64,000 bases of DNA, from contig JALJCS010000001.1 in the NCBI GenBank assembly GCA_023055355.1, forward strand, positions 93,419,381 to 93,483,380, read 5' to 3'. Positions within the stretch are counted from its first letter, which is position 1. Each line of letters opens with the position of its first letter. Below the pieces are notes generated by a model. That model saw only the letters and a program-made list of their open reading frames with translations. It ran no database searches and had not been told where the DNA came from. The position numbers and the translations under genes were made by a program. Source of the DNA: Agelaius tricolor. Taxonomy: Eukaryota; Chordata; Aves; Passeriformes; Icteridae. Below, one piece after another: positions 13,301 to 26,961 of this stretch.

Positions 13301-16300
13301 AGTGCAAGGCAGTCACTGACGTACAAGGGTTAGGTGTGTGTTGAATAAATCCTTCTTGGCAAGGAAATCTTCCTGCCTGTAAACCTGTGGTGTTCCACAA
13401 AATGCTTGCAAATGACACTGCATAAGAGCTTGTGTCAAACAGAGCTGTTCCGCATCTGAGATGATATAAAATACTTCAGCTCAACAATTACTTGACTAAT
13501 GTTTCCTGGATAGTAAATCATTCAGCAACCAGACAACACTGCTGTCAAAACACCTTTCCTTTTCATTTCTCTGTAGAGCTGGTAGAACTTCTACTAGGTG
13601 TAGCTTTACAACCCTTAACAAAGCTTTCTGTTTGTTGCAGAACATTTAACAGCTGTAACATTCTTTTTTTAATCTATCTTTGACTGATCTCTCTCAGTTT
13701 CCCATCCATCTTTTTGCTCTGTGAACTACATGACCAGAATATTGTCAAAAGCAAGGATTTTCATCATGTTTCATGTATTCATTCCTATTGATCTTAGTAG
13801 TGTTGAGTCTCTACAGCACTTTCTACAGGGCTGAACTCATTTTGCATTTCACATCCCTCATGTTTTTTATTCCAAGAGAAAGGTGAAGAGTGTAGCTAAA
13901 AATTTTATCGTCAGAGCTGCCAGCTCTGAAATGGAGCATGTTAAAATCTCCCACTTGGAGAAACTAATCTGAAAAATGAGCATTCCTGTACGCACTGAGC
14001 AAGACTTGAAGAGCATGAGAAAACTGAGACTTTTTTGAAGCTAATTAAATTGCAAAATGACATTCCATCAAGCTTGGGTATTAAATTTTTTTTCCCTTCT
14101 TATTTGGCTTTTTGATATGGTTTAAAAGATAGCTTGATCACGTAATGAGACTATTTCCCTTAGTACAATGCAGCTTTGAAAAAAGCTGTTTATTGACTCA
14201 AGTAATACTAATACAGTAAAAAAATTCAAGGCTTATAAATATTTTTTAAGAGAAGCATGGTATAATAGGTACTCATTGCAGGCAAGTAAACAAAGGAGGA
14301 ATTTTTAATTTATAAAATTTTCATTGTGGCACTTGTGTACATCCTGTTATCTGTACCATAAAATAAAGCAATATCAGAATAAATAGTTGCATCACCTCAA
14401 CATGGTCCCTGAATAAAGAAATCAGCTAGAAATTGCAGCTTAGTGATTCCAAACTGTGGTTTCATTTCTGCAACATTTGGCTTCCAACTTGTTTTGAAAT
14501 AAATGCAAGGACTTTTCATATTCTCATAGTTATTTTCATAGACTGCTCTCTTGGATCTATCTGTGTTTTCCAAAAGTGGCAGCAGTGTTACCTGTGGACA
14601 GGTAATTACCTATGTTTATTGCTCTTATCCTTCTGGTATATCTTCCCTTAAAAAGAAAAAGTGTTCTGGATTTCAAGATACAGGTGCATAGTTCACTTCC
14701 TACCCAGCTTAATAAATTGCTTTGCACACTTACTACTTGTAGCCAAATCTTTAAAGATTGGTTTTGTCAATTTGCTAGAGATTGCTGAGCAGAATGGTCA
14801 ATTACACAATTAAGTCTCTATTTCACATGTTGTAGCTTAATCTTAGTTTCTGATTATTCTGAGTCTGCAAAAAGTGCTCACACACTTTTCTATTGTTCTG
14901 ACTACTAAAAGAATAAAATAAGTCACCTATAAAAAATATGTTACTGCTGGTAAAAAGCAAACAAAAAAAAGTGCAAGAATTGTTCAAAGCCCATACGGAT
15001 TTGAGAAAAAAAAAAGAGGATTATTTTGGTATAGGGGACTTCACACAGTGCCAAGAGGATTTTTTCCCATGGATGGGTTGAATACTAAGAAAATAAGCAT
15101 GTATATATGAGCCATATGAAAACTTTGAATCTCTTTATCTTGTCTTATCTGGGTAGCATCACAGGCTATGCAAGGAATGTTTCTTAACACCAGTACTGTC
15201 AACAGTAATAATAACATGAAAATGGAATCTATTTTAAAGTTTTCCCATTACTTCTAACCAATTCTGACTGTTTCCTGACTACGACCATGACTAAAGCCAT
15301 GACTGTAGCTGACTAGTCCACTTTGAGAACTCAGACACAGAGAAATGACTAATCTGGCCTTATTTTAGCAAGCTGGTATGAAGGAGAGGTAGAATGAGGG
15401 ATCAGCATTGCCCCCAGTCTCATGCTTTACCCACAGACATAGAGTGTGTGAAGAGGTCAGTTACTGCAGATGTAAAAAAAGGGGCCATGGCTGTTTATAT
15501 TGTAGAGAGCAAAACTCCACATAAACTCCTAGGCTTACTTATACCTGATAGAGATCCCCAGGAAAGCAAATTGGTGTCTCCTGCTCCATATGGCCTATTA
15601 GTGCTACTGGCAGTAGGAACTGGGTGTGTCCTGGTGACCTAAGTCCAACACAAGTGTTGATGTACTGGAGGAGATTCTGCAAGAAGACATGAGCATAATA
15701 CATGATTAATTAATGTCTTCTGTAGTTTAATCAGCTAATTCTTTGAAAGTTTACAGGTCAAGGAAGAGAAATCTGATAAGAGAAGGAAATATAAAACATA
15801 AGGTGGCTGGAAGCTGCTGTGAGAGTAGACATCATATCCCCATTGCTTATATTGAAGATGGTTGCTGAATGGTTTCCTACAAGGTACGACGCTGTTCAAA
15901 TACAAAGGAATAATTCAAAATTATTCCTTCTTCAGATAAAACAGCCAGTGTTGGGAAGGAGCAGAGAAGCAGCACAGTTTCTGGTAAACTAGATTTCACT
16001 GAGAATAATGATTTTTTTCAGGAACATCACAGCATTTAATTCTGAAAGTTCCAGGTCTGACTTAACTGAGTGATTTTGGGATGTCAGGCAGCATTTTGGT
16101 TAAAATAAATGGTAGGGGAACTCAGTGGGGTGGTATACCCACCAAGTAGCTGCTGCATCTTCTAGACACAATTTACTTTAGAAATTATATCTGACTCATT
16201 TTAAAAATACAATTTTTTAAAAGTTCCATGGTTTTTTATCTTGGCTAATTTGTCAAGATAAAGTCTGGTTAAAGTCTAATTAAGTCAAGTTAAAGTTGAG

Positions 16301-17205
16301 GTGTCTAATGCTTTCCAGATCAGTCTGCTTGTGACATCTGTTATACTCACTGTGTTCTACTGCAGATTCTGTATCTTCTTTTTAGTCTGTGTCTACTGTG
16401 TAGTAGTTCTTGATGCTTAAGACTGCGACTATGACTGAATGGGATGAAGGCACAAATGTCCATGAAGGGAAACCATGTTCTCAGGAATACAAACAATAAA
16501 ATAGAAAATGTCTGCAGTGAATTGGGATGTAAAAAGAAACACTGGGAGAGAGAAGTGGAAGAGGGAGAACTTCCCCAAAATAATCTCTCCTATAGTCTCC
16601 AACAAAATTTCTTACCTGTCATCAGACTGTGCCTTAAACACTAGGAAAATTGTTCATCTGCTTTTCATGATGTCATATGAATGGAAGCCATATTTCAATC
16701 CCAACTTTCAAAAGATTACTATAATTTTCAAATAATACAGTTCAAATAACATAAGAGTTTTCCCTGACTTTCCACTATAAGGAATTAAATGTACAATACC
16801 TTATGGTTTTGGTTTGGCAAGTTTCCCAGTGCCTTGCTAGCATTCATGTGGAACACATTTTATTTGAGCCATGGATTAAGAGGGGTGCAGCTGACAATGC
16901 TGTTCACATTTTATTACAATGTATCTGTTGGAAACTAATCTGAAAATGTTTCACTTGTCATCAAGCAAGTAAAACCTCTGTACGCAGATGAATTGGTCTT
17001 CAGATCATCTCCAAAACTGTAAATCATATAGATAGAATTTCTTTTTTTAAAACAGATTTAGGTATCTGGCAGGTTGTTTCTCTCATGTATTTTCACTTCA
17101 TTAAAATTATGCAATTGCATCATACATTATAAATATGCAGTTTGCTTCATTAAAAGTAATGTAAATATTAAAAGCATCAATTGCTTTTATAATAAATAGT
17201 GTATC

Positions 17206-17738
17206 CAGCAGGACTAGAGCAGCGAGCACCGCTGTACTCAGCGTTGCTGAGGCCACACCTTGAATGCCGTGTTTAATGTTGGGCCCCTCACTACAACAAG
17301 GGCATTGAGATGATGGAGCATGTCCAAAGAAGGGCAGCAGAGCTGGGGAAGGGGCTGGAGTCTCATGAGGAGAAGCTGAGGGAGGCAGGGGTGTTTAGCC
17401 TGGAGAAAAGGAGGCTTTTCTCTCTCTACAACTACCTGAAAGGACACTGTAACAAAGCAGGGGTAATTTTTCTTTCTCCCAAGTAACAAGCAATAGGAAA
17501 AGAGGAAATTTATTCCAATTGTGCTAGTGGAGGTTTAGATTGGATATTAGGAAAAATTTTTTCATGAAAAGGGTTGCCAGGCACTGCAACAGGCTGCCCA
17601 GTGTGGAAGTGGTGGAGTCACCATCCCTGGATGTGGCACTTACGGACATGGTTTGGTGTTGGAAAGGTCAGTGTTGGATTCATGGTTTGACTTGGTGATC
17701 TTACAGGTCTTTTCCAAACTAAATGATTCTAAAGTGTT
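17206..17738 (+). mobile_element. CR1 LINE 3' fragment
   Basis: This is a 5'-truncated copy in plus orientation. The early part is decayed CR1 ORF2 C-terminus: bases near 17270-17420 correspond to the CR1 stretch around the 'ERVQRRA' and 'LFSLEKRR' landmarks, with stops and frame shifts. The later part carries the CR1 hallmark GGTTGCCAGGCACTGCAACAG (the 'RHWNRLP' region) and the 3' UTR, ending TAAATGATTCTAAAGTG, a degraded octamer tail. It is clearly non-functional. A second CR1 3' end in the same orientation begins about 390 bases downstream. Confidence 0.9.
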
Positions 17739-18127
17739 TGACACAACTAGAAGCAAGGAAAAGCAAGAAGGGAGAAGTATAAAAAGAAGTAAAGTAGAAG
17801 GATAGAAATCTTCATTTCATTTTCCTACTGCTTCTTTTCTATTCCCTTCTTCACTTTTTAACCTTTGGCTAGGGGGAAGCAGGACAAAAACCAGGATCAT
17901 TATCCTGGATGTCAGAATAGAAGTCTTTCGCATGTTCAAGGATCTGCTTGGAGGAATCTCATGAGATATGGTCCTGTAAAGAAGAATAGTCCAAGAGAAC
18001 TTGTTTATTTTTAAAGATCATCTCCTGTCCTCCTGCTCAGGACTCCCATCTCAACCATCTGAAAAATAAAATAAAAAACAGGTGGAAGCAACAATTCTGG
18101 GCTTCCCAGTGCAAGAGAGATCCAGAC

Positions 18128-18551
18128 CTATTGCAGCAAGTCCAGTAAAGCACTGTGAAGATGATGAACGATGAGACATCCCTCATACAAGAGGACACTG
18201 AGAGAGCTGGAACTGTTCAAACCAGGGAAGAGGAGATGTCTAAATACCTGATGGGGAAAGAAGAGAGACCAGACTCTCCTCAGTGGTGTCCAGTGGCAGG
18301 ACAAGAGGCAATCAGCACAAATGGAAACACAAGAAATTGTATCCAAATACAGGAAAATGTGTTTTTACAGTGAAGGTGGTTGAGGAGAGAAACTGCCCAG
18401 ACATTGCACGGGGAGGTTGTAGATCTCCAATCACAGAAATATTCAAAACCTGACTGGCCATGGTCACGAGCAACTGGCTCTAGCCTGCATGAACAGAGAC
18501 TGGACTAAATGTTCTTTTTGGTGTCATCTATGATTTTACAATTCGTGATTC
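18128..18551 (+). mobile_element. Diverged CR1 LINE 3' fragment
   Basis: Plus-orientation CR1 3' sequence, more decayed than the copy at 17.2 kb. Recognisable landmarks are the GAGAGAGCTGGAACTGTTCAA stretch (the GLFSLEK region), GTGGTTGAGGAGAGAAACTGCC, and an end resembling CTATGATTTTACAATTCGTGATTC, a worn octamer tail. Short open frames on both strands across it (18128-18373) have no coding significance. Confidence 0.8.
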
Positions 18552-21500
18552 TTATTATTTTCTTTCTTGCTCTCTTCATACTGTCTTTTACATATCACAC
18601 ACAAATGTTGTTGGTTTTTTTTTCCTAGGTTGTTACCTACACCTTATGCTCCTTTTGTAAAACAATTTTTTTTAGGAATTCTGCCCTTTTTCATGTTCTT
18701 GGAAAATAAATAATACTCTTTTACCCTTACCTGTTTCCTCCCTCTCTATTGCAATCCATAGGTATTTCCAAAGTCTTTTCTTGTCTGTTAATTGCCTTTT
18801 CAAACCTGTCAAATGCACTTACAGAGTAATGCATGACATTTTGCGGTCTAAATACATGCTTAACTGCATTTCTCTGCAGTTCTTGAATTCAGTAATACCA
18901 TCCCATTCCAAGGATCTTCTAGATTTGTAGTCAACTTAGAAAAAGGTTCCAGTAAAGGCATTAATTTTATTCAGGTTGTTTGAAAAATCTTTTTAGATTC
19001 AAAATCTGAAGGCAGTAAAGAGCAGAAAATTAAATCAATGTTTTAGAGCTCAAGAATAAAAAAGAGGTTATAGGGTGTTAAGCTTTTAGTGATTGTTTTT
19101 ACACTGACTACAAGCTTGAGCTGTCTCAGCCTCTGGGCTCTTTTAAAGTCTTCACAATAAAGCACATTCAGCTCTCACTGGACCTGCAACCTTCATCAAA
19201 TTTGTTTTTCAGTTTGATAGCTAAATTTGTATTTTAGGAGCATATACATTGTCTGTAACTATCATCCTATGGTGTGCTCACCAGAACATTTACTTAGTGC
19301 ATCATACTACTTATAGACTGCACAGCACACCAAATGATCCCCATCCAGTTTTTGGTTATTGCAGTGTGCACTACAATCTGCCACAAGATCCTCAGAGATA
19401 TAATCTCCAACTTATTTTAGTGTAATGTGGACGGGGGAAGAATCTGTTAGAGTACATTTATTTATGTGCATGAAGAAAATAGGATTATATAGTCATAGAT
19501 AGAGATTTTTTGAGATGTGGAATCTGAAAGTTTATCAAATCTGGTCTCTAATAAAATACTCATTGTTTTGATGTGTCTGGAAAGTTAGACTTTAAAAGCT
19601 GTTTATATCAGGAGAATTAAAACACTTGGTTTGACAAAGTGACAAAGGATCTTTTAACTAGTATGTTTTCCCTTGTTGTTTTTATTGCTGACAGACCTAC
19701 ACTTTAGTCTAAAATTACTCCATTCTACCAGTAGAATTTCTATTTTGGCACATTCTGAACAGGTAACACTACCTCTGTGAAGTCTTCAGGTCGGCATGTT
19801 TCACTTGGAGTGTTGCAAACAAGGAGGTCCTTCAAAGAATGATACAGAACTATACCAGACTTGAAATCATAACAAATATCTTGGTATTTTTATGGTTTAA
19901 GTGGGAGCATAAAGAAAAGAATTTTGAGAAACTTCTGGATGTCGTAAGCATGGGCTTTATGAGTTATAACATTTTATGATGGGTCAACACTATCCTAGAG
20001 CCCAAATTATCAAAAAAAGCTGATGACTGATAAGGCTAATATGAGCCTGGTCTACACTTACATTTTACTGAAATTTTTAAGCTGATTAGAAGTATTAAAA
20101 GATTAGATTTATAACAAATATGACTATGTTAGCAAAATGCACGGAGGACACATTTATCAGACGCAATGTTGCAAAGAAAATATATCTTCAGTAAAGGAAA
20201 TGAAGCTGATAAATTAAACCAGCAAAACAGTAATTTTTCTAGTTTGATTTGGATTTAAAATTGAATTCTAGCTATAGATAATATCCTTATTCTTTGCCTG
20301 TGTTAATGCAGCTCCCAATTGCACTAATTGAACCCTCTTACACATCCTCGTTGACATACTGGAGACCTCACATTTATCAAATTTAGCTTTCATTGTGCCC
20401 TGTTTATAGGTATATCAAAGTCTAGCCTAAACAAACTAGATTGAGCCCTCTCTCACTCTTCACCATGTGATGTCAATGAGAGTTTACCAGCAGTCAGGCA
20501 GCCTCTGCATGCCCAGTGCAGGAAGATACCTCTGTCCTGCACCACTTCAGAGACACGATCTCCCAGGACTTTTCACCCAGTTAGCAGTGGTCCTTTCCTT
20601 TTGGACCCAGTGCTTCCCAGATGGCTGAGAATGAGCTGACTGTCCTATGGACCTGGTGTTGTTTTCAGAATAGCTGTTTCCTGTGTTGAAAAGTCCACTT
20701 GCATTGTGATTTTCTGCATGTATCTTTTTATCTGTGTTTTTTAGAAAACAAGCAGAATTTATATTCTGTTTAGCAAGCAATCCCCCTTGCTCTGTACTGA
20801 AGGCTTCATCTTTTAATTGATTACCATTCTGCTAATTGTTATATCCTTACAAAAACCATAAGAAAAATCTTCATAATTTCCAAATCTGTCTTCTGGGGGT
20901 TCTCACTGGAAACAAACACTCAATTATCATTGCTGCACTTGAACACTTTTTGATATGGTTCAAGAACCTAATCACTATTTTATTTTATGTCTTCAATACA
21001 TAAATGTTGTGATTAGAAAATACATAACAATCTAATGATATAACTACTCTAAGCTAATCATGCGAGTGAATTAAAGGAATAACAACTTTAACTATCATTC
21101 TCCCTGTAGTCTTATATTAATTGACACAAGCTCTTTTTCCCTAATTTAAATTCTTTATAAATAACACCTTCCTCTTGCACGTTTTTATTTGACTGATGGC
21201 TTGGCATGTTCTGGAATTTACCCACCTAGGTTATTGAAAATCAGCATTCCTAGTCATTCCTAGTCCTTGGTCTGCAGGTGTTTCTTAGAAATTTAGGATG
21301 CAAAGGTCCCACATCTACTAACTTAAAAGCATGGATTTAGAAACTTGTCTTAACCTTTTTCTCTTTTTCCCCATCCTTACCTTAACAAAGGTCTGAAAGG
21401 CTTCTACCATTTTTTTCTGTAGCAATGGATAGATACCACTCTTTGAGCTATTCCTCTAATACAATATTAAAAAGGGTGGTAGGTGATACAAAGAGTTACC

Positions 21501-24500
21501 ATGCACAGGATGTTCTGATATCTCAAACCCTAGTGCATTAATTGTTTAGGGTGCTTTGCCATATCCCACAACAGGTGGTCCCTTACACCATAGCCTCCAA
21601 GTTCTGCACAGGAAAATGCAGTATACTTGTCTCAATATTGCCTACAAATAGCAGACTCATTTAATTTGGTGCTGCACCAAAATTGGAATCCTCCAACCAT
21701 AAGACCCTAGGGCAAAATATCAGTATCTGACTCATAACTCTCAGGTACTAAGATGAAGGCATGGTGTCTTGAAAGTGCCTAAAATTTATGTCCCACATTA
21801 ACAACCTTTTTTTTTTTTTCATTAATTAACTGAGTCACATTAAACCTAATGTATTAAAAATCTTCTCTTGTGCTCTACTATCAGCTGGCACCAAGACCAG
21901 AATAATTTTTAAACATGAGTCTGTTAACAATAACTTTCTTTAACCAGCCATAAATCTTGTCTTTGCTAATATATCATCTGGTTTTGTTAAACCTTATTGT
22001 TCACCATGAATTCAGGTATAAAAGGCAGACCTTGTTTGTTTGCTATGTTTTCAGAATCATTGCCATGAGAGGCCATATCAGCTTTTTCTCCTTTTGTACA
22101 GCAGCATCAATCCTCCAACGCTCTGGCTTTGCTGCATAACAAAAGCTGACAGTAACTTTTGTCCTATTTAGTTGGCCTGTTCAGTCTTTTTCTTGATAAT
22201 TAAGTTCATCAGCGGGCTTTTAAAGTCTGGTCAGAACATAATTGATATGGCCCTAGAGTATCTGATGAAATTAGCAGCTGTTCATCCTGCTCATTCCAAT
22301 TATTTACAACTCTGACTACATCATTCCTTTCTGTGCCATTTTCTTCAAAATTATCAATGATTTTAATTGGGTAAGGCTCAATAAATTTAGGAGCAAATAT
22401 TTAAATGTTTGTATTCCAGCTTTCCTCAGAAAAAAAGTTATGCCTTAGGCCTTATCTCTGCATCTTTAATGCTCCAGTTGCCTCAGTTTTTGCAGTAATG
22501 TATCTTAGCAGAATGATTTAAAAAAAAAGCAGAAATAGAATCCCCTACAATCTTCATATACTGTCTATGTCCATATGTTGAAGTGTTGGTGATGACTGAG
22601 ATAAGACAAAAAGAAAGAATGCTACCTTCATTTAAGGAGTAATTAAAAGTAATCCCAAGTTATGGTAGACTGCACAAGCTGATTTCCAGAAGCTTCTTGT
22701 TTCTTAAGTCTTACAAGCCAAGCCAAACCAAACCAAACCAAACCAAACCAAACCAAACCAAACCAAACCAAAGATGAAAATAAAGAGCAAAAAAAAAGGA
22801 TACAACAGATGAGCAGCCAGCCCCTTATCTGAGGGCTTTCTTGGTAGTGCATGAGAAGTGAGAAGGGAGGAAAAGGGGCAGTGATGAGGGAGGGAGAAAA
22901 GGGCATGGACATGGTGCCAATGCAGTTATGGTTTGGTTTCCTTATCAGAGGGTGCTGTAGAAGGCTGAGAAAACTGAGGCCACCTCTGTGCATTGTCCAT
23001 GGAAGAACCACAATAGCACTGACCCACACCTGCTGATGGAGGGGGGTGGGATGAGGAATTCTGGAGGAGCAGCTATAACCAAAACCCACCAGGTGGACTA
23101 AACAGAACCTACTCCTGCTGGACTAACACTGAGTGCTGCTTTCCCTCTGCTCCCTGTGCGCTGGGCAGGGCTGTACACCCTGCAAACAAGGAAGCGGATC
23201 CAGCACTTTCTGATTGGAAATGTCAGGGTTGCATAACAGCTTAACCAGCATTGAACACCCAGGTTAGAAGACAGTATTGGATTTCATCACATGGTGTTTT
23301 AGTCTCCCTGGCTTGACAAACTAGTACAGGTTGAAATAGTGTGTCTGAGTGACAGGAGGATATCCATGTGCAGGGAACGTAATGTTTTTTTGCTTTTAAA
23401 TATGCTTTGCATTTCATTCATTTGCAATTGCTTTTTCAGCATCATATAAATGAATCAGAATAATTGTGACTCAACAGGAGCAGCAAAAGCCTGGCTGCTC
23501 TAATATCTAATGTTTCTCACAGAACCAGTACTCTTATCAGTTTTACAACATGGGGAGATGAGACCCTGCCTGAATCAATGGTCTTCTTTATATGCATCAT
23601 ATCCATCTGACAGGTGGCACCAATCCATCATGATACATGTGCTGTGAACTTTGTTTGAGGAGTAAAATCTGTTCAAGGTAAGAGAGATACTAGGGATCCA
23701 TGCAGATCTTCCTACTTTTTCAAGCAATAGCAAGACATCCAATGAAACAAGTGTTGAGATTCTTGTTCCTAATTCCTATGTAACTTTACTCTGGGCTTTT
23801 TTCACTATTTTGCTCTCTCCCAAAAGGAGTGCCTTTAGCATTCACGTTTTACTTGGAGCATATCGATTGCATCACAAGGAAACATAGTCTGGGTACAAGG
23901 CTGATTCAAATTTTCAAATTAACACAATGCATGAAATTGCTCTTCTTAAAGCCCCTAGCCTCCATTCACAGAAATGTGCAGTTATGTCTTTCAATTTTGA
24001 GGAACTCAATGGAAAACTTTATATTGACTTTTGTGTGCCTGGAATTTTTTGGTTTAAAACAGAAACTTTAAGATGTTTTTTAACAAAAAATGTTGAGGAC
24101 TGGAAGGCAATGGCTAGTTCTTATTTCCAACAAAATAAAAGCACAAACTCCAGTTGTAAGCACTGCTGAGCCAATGGCAAATGCAGATCTGTTAGAAACA
24201 AGGAAACAAGAAACTCTGTGGATGTAATTGCAGCTCTCTGCCCACTTTGAAACCTAGCATGGTATGAGTTGTTTACCAAAGATCATGGGTTTGAAGGACC
24301 CACCAGTTCATGCAGGCTGTAACAACCACATTCTCATCACTTAAAAACAAATTCTAGAAATGGAAAAATAGTTTCTGGAAGTTATACAAGACCTAGTTTG
24401 TTTATAGTGTATTTAAAGTCTGATTGTGGCTTGTCTTGAGCAGCAAAGCTATAAGAGTAGTTAAAGAGATTGAATGAACAAGCTAATACTTGCTAATAAA

Positions 24501-26843
24501 TAAACATTAATAGCTCGTTCATAAACTATGTTATGATCTGCCTTAGAACATGGTGAAAGATATGAATGGAACTTGATGTCTTATCCACTGAGCAGTCTAG
24601 ACACAAATACTTTTCAGAAGTAAACAATGAGGGCAAAAATATTCTCTCAAGTATCTATGAGATTTTAGTTGCATTTTGTTTTGTTCGAAGATTACAATGA
24701 TTCCAGTCCATTATCTCTTCTTTATATTCTTTGACATGAAAAGAGGAGGGGAATGTCAGCCTGTATTTCTTTCAGATATCATTCAGGTCCAGCCACTGTT
24801 GAGATGGAGGAGTGCTTATTTACACCATGTCATCAGTGTGAGCACTGATAAAAGTGCAGCTCCTGACTGTTTGAAAAAGTGATCACTACTGGTCAAGCAA
24901 AAATTGGACCAAGAATGACAGCTTTCAGTGGCACATTTTTCCCAGCATTTTACATTCAACAGATGTCTTAAGTCTTTTGTTGGTCATGAGTCATGCAGTG
25001 AAAGTCTCTAAATTCAGACCTATTCAGTTCATACATTTTGGACCAGATTGCTTTATGAGAAAATATGGCTGCTTTCTGTGGTCATTAATATTTAATGGTG
25101 GAAATATTCTCTGCCCATATACATAACTTACACAAGTATGGTGGTCTGATATACAACAGGATAAGCACCAGTCAGGGCAGTTGCTTTCATATATTGCTTA
25201 GCATTAAAGCACACAAATTACCTCATCTCTGTGTTTTTGTCCCTAGGACAAAGAATATGTGTGTTGTAGATTAATTTATGCAAGTGATCCCACAGGTTTT
25301 TAATATTTTACCTTTCCTCATAATATCCTGGCAACATTCTAAGAAACATATTGCTTTGTCTCAAAAACCTATGGAGTCCTTCTTTAATTACTTCTGTTGA
25401 TATCCTCACAATGAGGTCTAAAGGAAAAGTATTTTTCAGTGGTATATTTTTTCCTTAATTGTGCAAAATCTTTCTAAAAAGATTCAAGTCATTGTATCAT
25501 GATAAACTTTTTTTTCAGGTATGTATGCTTTCACAATTCTTTGTAAGACAATTGGTGATACAGTGAAACTTTTGGTTTTCCACAGAATTTCCATAAAACA
25601 TATCATTTTTACAAAAATTGAACAGGCATGAAAGGAAAGTTTATATTTTGGTTCATATGTGAATTCAGAAGATTCTTTTACTATAATTTTCCTATTTAAT
25701 ATTTTTCCATACCTGCCATTAATGGCAGGATGTAGCCTCAGACAGGAGTATGTGATTTTCATCATCAGGAGCAATGCAAAACAAAACATTGTATTAAGGC
25801 ATACTGCTCCCTGGGATTTTTGGGTTTTGTTTCTTTTTATATTTTGCGTTTGGGGTTTTTTAATTAATAGGTTGAATTGAAGCATTTGTTATCAGTGAAA
25901 ATGTCTGAAGCAAAAATATTCTACCTGGCTAAAATCTTTGACTACTTCGTATTAGATTAGGCTTTTTTTTTATTCCCTTACACGTGTCTAGGCTGCCTCA
26001 TGGTTTATGCTAAAAAAAGGACCTTTTCTTTAGCTGTATTTAATCCATACAAGGAGGAAGTGCTAGGTTGTAGATTTTCCATTGGGACATCCCCTTTTAC
26101 TGTATGAAAGAATAAGATGGTGTACTGAAGAGAGATAAGACCTTAGGGGCTGGAACACTTGGATTGTTTTCCTAGCCATTTCTGCAAGATTTCACTCCTT
26201 CATGCCTCAACTTCACCATCTGGAAAAAGGGACTAATGGTACAAACCTCTTTTGTAAAACAAACAAGCAAACAAAGAACCTCTTTGAGTTGTCCTGGTGA
26301 GAACACAGCTACACAGAGGGAGTTTTATTATTATCAGCATTATCAGCTGGGCTCCACAGTTGTACAAATCCTGCAGTAATCACTTCCTTCCTTGTTTTTT
26401 TTCAGAATAGAGAGGCTGAGGCTGTTTAAAATGCCAATGTTATGCAGAGGATACGCCTGCATTCTTGCTTGTCTAGAATGCCATGTTTCTCACATTAAAA
26501 TTTATGAAGCAAAATTCCAATTAATTACATAGACAGAGTGGATTTTGTGGGGCACCAACATGGAATGCATAGTGCTCAGTTATCTGGGCCTTGGATTTGC
26601 ATTCCTCTGTTATACCCAGCTTCAAAAAAGACACTTCCTTTAATTTTACTCTTTGCAGAAATTATAATTGATAAATCCACAGAAAACAACTGCCCCATTG
26701 GGTCCCTAAGGGATGATATGGTGGGTTTTTTTAAAATTATTTAAAAATATATCATTATTTTTTGGGTGGTATTATTGTCTACTCTATTTTTCTTCTTAGT
26801 AAAATCCTCTCTTTTCTCTGGATCAAATATATGAAATTGATAG
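18552..26843. other. Long stretch without recognised genes
   Basis: AT-rich DNA without an identified gene. A minus-strand open frame of roughly 50 codons near 18731-18888 ends at a CAG/GTAAGG donor but lacks a good acceptor. A donor-like CAAG/GTAAGAG at 23677 follows a plausible acceptor near 23613, but every frame between has stops, so at most a non-coding exon. The (AACCA)n array at 22716 and a 10-bp duplication at 21246-21265 are the only clear repeats. The GC-richer part at 22830-23200 may be an old repeat but was not identified. Confidence 0.5.
22716..22770. repeat. (AACCA)n pentanucleotide array
   Basis: Two variant AGCCA units are followed by nine perfect AACCA units. The complementary strand reads TTTGG-type repeats, which create a spurious VWFGL-repeat peptide. 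The unit is not the vertebrate telomere hexamer. Confidence 0.95.
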
Positions 26844-26961
26844 AGAACAGCTGCTGTTCAGTCTGCTGGAGTTTTATAACGTGTTATCAAACCCTTTGAA
26901 CACAGCTGGTAAACAGACGCTCCTCAGAGCATGTATGCCAGCAGCTCTTTGTGCTGAAAAG
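26844..26961 (+). other. Candidate coding exon, gene not recognised
   Basis: The segment ends at GAAAAG/GTAAGAG, a strong donor with GT at 26962. The frame ending in phase 0 at the donor is open from 26803 to 26961 (53 codons) and looks protein-like, with an amphipathic leucine-rich start (EQLLFSLLEFYNVL) and a tail RACMPAALCAEK. The best pyrimidine tract and acceptor (CTATTTTTCTTCTTAG, AG at 26798-26799) lies directly before an in-frame TAA at 26800-26802, so it cannot serve this frame. The next AG (GATAG, 26843) could, using the CCTCTCTTTTCTCT tract between. Either this weaker site is used, the first-site product would carry an immediate stop, the exon is decayed, or the open frame is chance. 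No protein family is recognised. Confidence 0.3.

Larger units (their letters stand above)
1492..17205. other. Long stretch without recognised genes
   Basis: This is AT-rich DNA with many stop codons in all frames. It holds small repeats listed separately (AGC at 2543, ATTA at 4613, a 14-bp duplication at 5147, CT at 7467, poly-T at 10359) and two low-confidence exon candidates (4091-4137 and 6384-6480). Slightly GC-richer islands lie near 6230-6490, 8390-8500, 10550-10780 and 12700-12960. None could be tied to a gene or repeat family. Open frames at 7542-7889, 10372-10743, 12676-13149 and 15394-15642 are of chance length and show no family motif. Confidence 0.5.

Noticed and set aside
14542..14600. 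Exon-like segment between TTTTCATAG and GGACAG/GTAATT
   Set aside because: Two frames are open, the donor is weak at later positions, and there is no partner exon.
15394..15642. 82-codon open frame with a hydrophobic C-terminal stretch
   Set aside because: Chance length, no signal peptide or family motif, and no splice or promoter context; the hydrophobic run alone is not enough.
18731..18888. Minus-strand open frame of about 50 codons ending at CAG/GTAAGG
   Set aside because: The donor is good but the possible acceptors have poor pyrimidine tracts, and several frames are open at once, so chance is the simpler explanation.
24777..24838. Open segment after TTTCTTTCAG ending near CAGT/GTGAGC
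   Set aside because: The donor exonic side is poor and the segment is short; it does not stand above the background of pseudo-exons.
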